Assembly (NCBI GenBank): GCA_916048095.2
Contig: OU696574.1
Span: forward strand, 2,746,001-2,810,000
DNA length: 64,000 bases
Source: Sacculina carcini
Lineage: Eukaryota > Arthropoda > Thecostraca > Sacculinidae
Reading direction: 5' to 3'
The stretch's first letter is position 1. Each line of letters begins with the position of its first letter. This document shows positions 48,615 to 64,000 of the stretch, piece by piece. A program made the translations under genes and the position numbers. The notes beneath the pieces were generated by a model. That model was not told where the DNA came from. It was given only the letters and a program-made list of their open reading frames with translations, and searched no databases.

Positions 48615-49901
48615 ATGGATCACCTCGATGACAAAACGCAGGGGTTTCCATCAATAGTGATTACTGCGGCACCAAAGGAAATAGTGCTTGGCTGTGACAA
48701 CAGTCAACCTGCGTCTGTTGGTCAAAACGTTGGGCCCTGCGCTCAATCCACTGGTAATATTGATTCGTGTCTTGTTAATTGCGCCTCGCCAATAAATGCT
48801 ACTGTCGGATCAGGCTGTTCTTCTGAGACAATCACTTCCTGCGCAAATGACGCGTGTAAGTGTGCTGGAAAAAAGCTTGGAATGACCCTTTTGGATGTTC
48901 CTTGCGTCTACAGCGTGTGTCCCAGTTCCGATCCAGGCATCACCACTAGAAGGCATAGTTTTGAGTCGACGCTCAACAACTGGTCGTACAAACTGAACGG
49001 AGTGCCATTCAAAGTAAGGAGAACGATTGTCCGCAATGCCGAAACATTTGCTCCAGTCGCAAACACAAACGTTCCGCTTGTTGGGCATCATTCTACGAGT
49101 AGGCAACAAATATCTTGCAAGAAAACGGCAAAAGATAGCATCATCCTCAATAATGGCCAGACTGATGAGCTGAATGAGTGTATTAACATAACATGTCATC
49201 GCAAGCCTGAAGCGCTACCTCAAGATTTGAAAGGATGTCGCTGCTCGATTTCATCTGATTGCACAATAAAGACTTCCTCGGATAACGGGATGTGTCGTGA
49301 TTTGAAGGAGGATTATCAGGCGGGTTCTTCAGCAGAGCATATCGGTTCATGCGAACAATCTCCTTGCTGTGGAAGTCATGAGACATCATGCAAGGCTTGT
49401 GTGCATTCCAAAGCTTGTCAACAATATTTTAATGTGACTTTGCACTGTCAGTGCGAGCTCAGAGTACACAGCGATAAAAATCTTGCAAAAGCGTGCTCAA
49501 TGAACGAGCCCAGAAAGCAGAAACGTTCGCACAGGCGGAATTCAGGAAAACCACCGAAGCCGGACCTGCCTAGCTGCTCTTGCCACAGATCCAACAGTCG
49601 GAAGCGCCTGCCGTCAATCAGCAGGAGTTTTCCTGTGATTCCTGGACGCTGTTCATCTCAAGCCCGCCACTCCGACGAGGGCACCCTGCACGGAGAGTTG
49701 GTCGGACATCCGCCGTGCCTGACGTTCACACAGCGTCTAGCATTTCCAACGCTGGCAGGTGATAATTATCAGTGCAGACAGCGAAGTGGTCATTTTATGG
49801 AGAGCGCACGACACATGAATCTACTCGCCAAGCTGATCACAGTGATCATTCTCACGTTGACTCTGGTGCTGATGTGCAGCATTATAATCAAATTGGCGTA
49901 G
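48615..49901 (+). CDS. Cys-rich protein with C-terminal membrane anchor, 428 aa, unrecognised
   Basis: One continuous frame from ATG at 48615 to TAG at 49901. A good acceptor (TTTTTTTCAG, 48597) lies 17 bp upstream, so the 5' UTR is probably spliced. The protein has no signal peptide (start MDHLDDKTQG), many cysteines in C-x2 to C-x5 spacings (CSSETITSCANDACKCAG, CEQSPCCGSHETSCKACV, CHCQCEL-like), a basic RRNSGKPPK segment, and one hydrophobic helix at the extreme C-terminus (LLAKLITVIILTLTLVLMCS) followed by IIIKLA. This is the layout of a tail-anchored or type II-like membrane protein. Asn-x-Ser/Thr sites occur. I know no family with this pattern. Codon content is not obviously transposon-like and no RT or transposase motif is present. 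Its single-exon form makes a retrogene or a viral remnant possible, but nothing supports either. Confidence 0.6.
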   Translation: MDHLDDKTQGFPSIVITAAPKEIVLGCDNSQPASVGQNVGPCAQSTGNIDSCLVNCASPINATVGSGCSSETITSCANDACKCAGKKLGMTLLDVPCVYSVCPSSDPGITTRRHSFESTLNNWSYKLNGVPFKVRRTIVRNAETFAPVANTNVPLVGHHSTSRQQISCKKTAKDSIILNNGQTDELNECINITCHRKPEALPQDLKGCRCSISSDCTIKTSSDNGMCRDLKEDYQAGSSAEHIGSCEQSPCCGSHETSCKACVHSKACQQYFNVTLHCQCELRVHSDKNLAKACSMNEPRKQKRSHRRNSGKPPKPDLPSCSCHRSNSRKRLPSISRSFPVIPGRCSSQARHSDEGTLHGELVGHPPCLTFTQRLAFPTLAGDNYQCRQRSGHFMESARHMNLLAKLITVIILTLTLVLMCSIIIKLA

Positions 49902-50196
49902 AAAAGTGACGTGTACTGACGTGTGACATCAGAGGTGAAACAAACGGAAAGGTTATTAGAGGAAATATTGTGAAAAATACCACATTGACTCAAAAGTGAA
50001 AACATTTAATTTCTCATTTGAATGTGTTATATTTATCATATGCAAATGTCAAATTTATCTTTGGATAACAAATACAAAATGCGTTGCTGTGGTTTGCTTA
50101 TTTGACCTAACATCACTATAGCCTGCCATACATGTATAGTATATCATACATATATAGTATATCATATTTAATATTTACTCTTTAAGAGATGTATAC

Positions 50197-50204
<8 letters not shown>

Positions 50205-50264
<60 letters not shown>
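50205..50264. repeat. (AT)n microsatellite left of the palindrome
   Basis: TA repeats 46 bp outside the left palindrome arm at 50311. Confidence 0.95.
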
Positions 50265-50267
<3 letters not shown>

Positions 50268-50357
50268 GATCCAAAATGTATGGAGTACTCACGTGTCTGG
50301 TGGATAAATGATATGAGATGAAGTTGAACTTCTTCAGACACAAGTATAAATAAGTAC

Positions 50358-53300
50358 GTTGTTGTTGTTGTTGTTGCTTGGTAGAGCGCGTCGGCCGGTT
50401 CCGACCACTTTGCGCTGCACAGTAATTCGTCAGTCATATGTCAATGATTATAAAAGGAGACGATAAAGGAAAGGTTAAAATGGTGATATGTGAAAGTGAT
50501 GCTGAAAATTTATAAAACTATCATATGGTTTAAAGCTTTCACCGAGTTTCCTCACAGTTTGTCGGCTATACCTGTTCGGAAAACAAAGTCAACGAGGTGT
50601 TTGAGAAGAGAGGGGTTGTTTGTTCCCAATAAACTCTCCTTGTTGAACGGTAGGCTGCTACTGCGGCAATACCTGCGTAATGGCTCGCGATGCTCATCAT
50701 ACCGTGTACAGTCTAGAAGTGCATGATCAATGGATAGGACGGCATTACAATATGAACAGTGGGGAGGTGGAGTGTGTTCCATTATGTACCCGTGAGTCAA
50801 TCTGGAGTGACCGAGACGAAGTCTAGTCAGTATGACCTCCGTTCTTCGAGGTAAAGAACTCACTACTGACCAGGGGCCTATATCTCCAGTAACATCGCCC
50901 AGCTTGAATTGATGCCGTTTCTGTTGCCAATCCAGTCTAACAAACGCTCGGATGTGATCATCGACTAACAAATTTGTTAGGACCTTATTCAAAGGATACG
51001 GCTGTACCTCATCCTCACCCAGAGCACGTTTGGCTTCGGCATCAGCCACCTCGTTACCGGTAATGCCACGGTGAGCCGGTACCCACACCAACTCACAAAT
51101 TTTGCCAGATGTCACAATGTGTCTAAAAAGATATAAAATACGATGATGAATAAAATCAGGTGATGAGGGATGTGATAAATGCTGCAGTCCCGACTTGGAA
51201 TCCGAAATCACAAAAACTTTGGTATAATAATGACTCTCGACGTATTCAAAGGCTTTAAAAAGGGCGTACATTTCGGCGTGGAAGGCCGTGGCGTAGGAAG
51301 ACAGGCGGTAACGGAAAACTTCCTGGTACCCATGAAGCCAGTGCCTTACCACCACCGCACATCCCACCTTGTCCTCTCGTTTGGATCCATCGGTGTAAAT
51401 ATGAACGTACCCACTGTTGTTATGGCAAAATTCTGCGAACCGGTCCTGAACCTCGTAATCAGTTATTGACTCGGATTTCTCTGTGAATAGATATCTGGTC
51501 ACAGGAGTACGCATTGCCCATGGTGCAGGTAAAGGGGACGAACGTATTTGCATCTCATTTGGCACCGATACGCCTATCTCAACCGACTTAGCTAAGACCC
51601 TTCTCGAAAAAGTAGAAGCCAGTATACGATGTCTCTTGGTGTGCTGATTGGATGGAATGGGATTGAAATCTAAAATCGATCGACTAAAATTATTCGCGCG
51701 GATAAAAATTTTAAAAGCATATCGTAACATGAGTTTTGTTCTCCGTACGTCCAGTGCCGGGATGCCTGTGTATGCGCGCATGGCCTCGACAGGTGATGAC
51801 CTGAAAGCACCGGAGATCAATCGGAGACCTTCGTTTTGAATGGTCTCCAACTGGTTTAGACTCGACGGGCTTGCGGAGGAGTACACCTGCACACCATAAT
51901 CTATGACAGGTAATACCAAGGCCTTGTAGACTCTTTGCAGCACGGATGTGCTACCGCCAGCGTAGCGTGTACCCGCAATGACTCGCATCACATTGAGCCT
52001 CTTCGCGCATCGTGCTCGTAGCCGGTGTATGTGCTGCTGCATATTGAGCCTCTTATCCAGCGTGACACCTAGGAACCTATGAGACTCGGTGTAGGGTATT
52101 GGTTCCCCTGCCACTGTGAGTACGGGACCAGTTCGGAAGTTGTCGACCGTATACAACACGGCGGCTGACTTTCTACCCGAGAACTCGAGGCCATTTCTGT
52201 CAGCCCAGGATGAGAGCATGTCCAGTGTTGCCTGCAGACGAGAGCTCATGGCGCACACATTGCTACCACTGATCCAAATGGCGCTGTCATCCGCATACAA
52301 GGAGTACGATACACCTGTGGATACTTCATTGAACATATCATTTAACATTATATTGAATAAAAGTGGAGACAAACAGCTACCCTGGGGCAGACCCTTTGTT
52401 GACGAGTGCCAATCTGATAGGACACTGCCACACCTCACCCGAAACCACCTGGTACCTGAAATGAAACTCTTTATATAGGCTGTCAAATGTCCCCTGAAAC
52501 CCATATAATACAATTTGTGAAGGAGGATGTCTGGGATGACACTGTCGTATGCGTTTGTCAGGTCGAGATACACCACGAGAGTGCACTCTTTCTTGCCGAA
52601 ACCCATTCTGATGGCATATTCTAATCGCACGACCTGATCGATGGCAGCACAACCAGGGCGGAAGGCGCTCTGGTGCTCGTCCAATAAATGATGAGTTTCC
52701 ACCAGATATGACAGCCTGTGTGCCACCATGCGCTCCAGTGTTTTCCCCAAACAACTCGTCAGGGTAATCGGCCTATAGGATGCAGGTGAAAAATTCGGTT
52801 TGCCGTGTTTGAGGATAGGAGTGATTGTGCTCTCCTTCCATGATATAGGAAACGTCTCCGATGTCCAAACAAGATTAAAAAATGATAAAACATGACTTAT
52901 AAAAGATGGTGGCGCATACTTTAAAAACTCATAATGGAGATTATCTGGGCCCACAGATGTACGCCCGGACTTGGATATTGCATTAGCAAGTTCTAGATGA
53001 GTAAAGCTATTGTTGTATTGTAAGGAGTAAGCAGTGAGGAAAGCATCAGGTGGCAGCAGGTGAAAAGACCCCACACGTTCATTGGACGTGTTACTGCTGT
53101 CCACCGATGTGATGGCCTCAAAATGACGAGCCAGCGCATTGGCCACCGCTCTGGGCTCTGCCACACTCTCACCGTTGATACACAATACAGGAGACGGTCC
53201 GTGCACTTGCTTCCCATTCAATCTCCTAATGCCGCGCCATATCACAGCTATTGATGTGGATGAATTAAAAGAATTTAAAAAGTTTTGCCAGGAAACAATT

Positions 53301-53799
53301 TTGGCGTTTCTCAATGTTTTCCTAGCGCGCGCACGTTCTTTACAAAATAGGATTCTGGATTGTATCGTGTTGAGGCGCTTATGCTGCCGCAATGCCCTAG
53401 TCCGACGAGCCAGCGCATGGCGGCATTCGTCTGTGAACCAGGGCACCGGGGGTTTCTTCGGCGGTCGCCGTCTGTAGGGCATCGAGCACGTTGCAGCGCG
53501 GTGGAGACACAGGTTTATAGTGTTGAGGGAATCCTGGACATCCTCAGTCTCGTCACACTGTTCCCAAGTGCAGTATTCACCGAATAAAAACCAATTGGCC
53601 CGCCTCACATTCCAGCCAGGAATCCACTGTGTCAGACTAACACACTGAGGTGACGTCAAGTACACTGGGTAATGGTCAGAGGACCTCGGGTCAGTGTCTG
53701 CTGACCACCCGAACCAGTGCACAATCTCAGGTGAGCCAAGTGTCAAATCTATGACCGATGAACTACCAGTGGAGATATCATAATAAATACTATAAATAC
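50358..53799 (-). mobile_element. I-clade LINE, 5'-truncated, with 13-bp target duplication
   Basis: Flanked by TATAAATAAGTAC at 50345-50357 and 53800-53812. The 3' tail is (CAA)n on the minus strand (50358-50376). The body is the ORF at 53746-50552. The 5' truncation falls inside the endonuclease. Confidence 0.9.
50552..53746 (-). CDS. I-clade LINE polyprotein: endonuclease end, RT, RNase H, zinc knuckle
   Basis: A 1064-codon frame without a stop. It opens within the APE endonuclease (SSDHYPVYLTS) and carries the RT: YRPITLTSCLGKTLERMV, YLDLTNAYDSV, KGLPQGSCLSPLLFN, YSLYADDSAIW (YADD). It then has an RNase H domain with all expected acidic positions (HIYTDGSK, AFHAEMYALFKAFE, VFVISDSKSGL, WVPAHRGITGNEVADAEAK) and ends with a C-x2-C...H...C motif (HCSYCNAVLSIDHALLDC). 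An RNase H after the RT is diagnostic of the I group. The unbroken frame says the insertion is recent, although the copy lacks its 5' end and ORF1. Confidence 0.93.
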   Translation of the reverse strand: MTLGSPEIVHWFGWSADTDPRSSDHYPVYLTSPQCVSLTQWIPGWNVRRANWFLFGEYCTWEQCDETEDVQDSLNTINLCLHRAATCSMPYRRRPPKKPPVPWFTDECRHALARRTRALRQHKRLNTIQSRILFCKERARARKTLRNAKIVSWQNFLNSFNSSTSIAVIWRGIRRLNGKQVHGPSPVLCINGESVAEPRAVANALARHFEAITSVDSSNTSNERVGSFHLLPPDAFLTAYSLQYNNSFTHLELANAISKSGRTSVGPDNLHYEFLKYAPPSFISHVLSFFNLVWTSETFPISWKESTITPILKHGKPNFSPASYRPITLTSCLGKTLERMVAHRLSYLVETHHLLDEHQSAFRPGCAAIDQVVRLEYAIRMGFGKKECTLVVYLDLTNAYDSVIPDILLHKLYYMGFRGHLTAYIKSFISGTRWFRVRCGSVLSDWHSSTKGLPQGSCLSPLLFNIMLNDMFNEVSTGVSYSLYADDSAIWISGSNVCAMSSRLQATLDMLSSWADRNGLEFSGRKSAAVLYTVDNFRTGPVLTVAGEPIPYTESHRFLGVTLDKRLNMQQHIHRLRARCAKRLNVMRVIAGTRYAGGSTSVLQRVYKALVLPVIDYGVQVYSSASPSSLNQLETIQNEGLRLISGAFRSSPVEAMRAYTGIPALDVRRTKLMLRYAFKIFIRANNFSRSILDFNPIPSNQHTKRHRILASTFSRRVLAKSVEIGVSVPNEMQIRSSPLPAPWAMRTPVTRYLFTEKSESITDYEVQDRFAEFCHNNSGYVHIYTDGSKREDKVGCAVVVRHWLHGYQEVFRYRLSSYATAFHAEMYALFKAFEYVESHYYTKVFVISDSKSGLQHLSHPSSPDFIHHRILYLFRHIVTSGKICELVWVPAHRGITGNEVADAEAKRALGEDEVQPYPLNKVLTNLLVDDHIRAFVRLDWQQKRHQFKLGDVTGDIGPWSVVSSLPRRTEVILTRLRLGHSRLTHGYIMEHTPPPHCSYCNAVLSIDHALLDCTRYDEHREPLRRYCRSSSLPFNKESLLGTNNPSLLKHLVDFVFRTGIADKL

Positions 53800-53849
53800 T
53801 ATAAATAAGTACAAATACTTGTGTCTGAAGAAGTTCAACTTCATCTTAT

Positions 53850-53851
<2 letters not shown>

Positions 53852-53928
<77 letters not shown>
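53852..53928. repeat. (AT)n microsatellite right of the palindrome
   Basis: TA repeats directly abut the right palindrome arm. Confidence 0.97.
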
Positions 53929-53930
<2 letters not shown>

Positions 53931-54330
53931 TTGCAATTGCTAACAGTCGAAAAATTAATGTATTAACGCTATAATTTCAGAGACGATTAATTTCGTCGAA
54001 TAACGAAAGTAATCACGAATATTCTTGGTACTGATCACGAAACACATAAAAAATCATCAACGAAACTGATCACGATCACATAAAAAAACATATGCAATGT
54101 GCACAATAATTATTGAATCAAGTTTGTAAATTCGTTTGTGATTTTCATGAAAGTAGGGCAATTTAAAATATAATTTCTTTCCAGTGTTTGTGGTGTATCA
54201 CAGTGCTAAAGTACTTGCACCACCACTATATATTTGAATTGGAACATTTCAGTTCAAATCCTTTCATTTTCGCGCTGTTGGCGTTGTTTGCTGTGTCGGT
54301 GTTTGTGTCGTTGTTTAATTGGTTCTCAAA

Positions 54331-64000
<9,670 letters not shown>

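Larger units (their letters stand above)
50311..53851. repeat. 37-bp inverted repeat split by a LINE
   Basis: Left arm 50311-50347 and right arm 53815-53851 are reverse complements at 36 of 37 positions (core GAAGTTGAACTTC, then TTCAGACACAAGTAT). Without the LINE and one copy of its 13-bp duplication, they would form a hairpin with a loop of about 12-20 nt. (AT)n tracts lie outside both arms. Confidence 0.85.

Noticed and set aside
50552..53746. Host gene with RNase H
   Set aside because: Endonuclease, YADD reverse transcriptase and target duplication identify it as a LINE.

Overview
The window is a eukaryotic nuclear contig from an animal. Every host gene is split by GT-AG introns (plus one GC-AG intron). 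The recognisable products are metazoan: muscle protein 20/transgelin, TRIP4/ASC-1 and kinesin-5. About half of the sequence is transposon or microsatellite. An arthropod-like protostome (for example a crustacean) is my best guess, from a typical Mp20 architecture and a short block of CCTAA (=TTAGG) repeats, but the sequence does not prove it. No rRNA, CRISPR or true tRNA gene is seen.

Layout. 1-462: fragment of a Ty3/gypsy gag (-). 929-8738 (+): last eight exons of a gene I do not recognise, with introns carrying CA/TG-flanked LINE 3' ends, a SINE and a hAT MITE. 9475-22680 (-): five-exon Mp20-like calponin-family gene with a TATA promoter. Its 7.8 kb first intron contains a second calponin-family gene, transgelin-like, on the opposite strand (17373-20012). 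24090-25292 (-): C-terminal exon of a TRIP4/ASC-1 homologue (zinc finger plus ASCH). 25457-38960: repeat block made of a decayed LINE with SINE and hAT insertions, a 124-bp palindrome with an (AT)n loop, and a CR1-type LINE with PHD fingers in ORF1, split by a Ty3/gypsy element with identical 333-bp LTRs. 40665-47598 (+): five-exon gene for a 186-aa protein of unknown family. 48615-49901 (+): cysteine-rich protein with a C-terminal membrane anchor, unknown family. 50311-53851: I-clade LINE with an unbroken 1064-codon frame, inserted in the loop of an older palindrome. 54331-64000 (+): first eight exons of kinesin-5 (KIF11/Eg5/Klp61F type), running off the window, with two LINEs, SINEs and MITEs in its introns.

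Four of the six host genes (the window's left gene, Mp20, transgelin, kinesin-5) and the 186-aa gene were rebuilt by following splice sites whose codon phases agree at every junction. Two patterns stand out. First, most 3' splice sites are preceded by a (TG)n run on the sense strand where a pyrimidine tract would be expected. Second, a CR1/Rex-like LINE family lies between (CA)n tracts on both sides in all five copies, always with its sense strand on the CA strand. Both suggest that the CA/TG microsatellites here are tied to splicing and to retrotransposon targeting.
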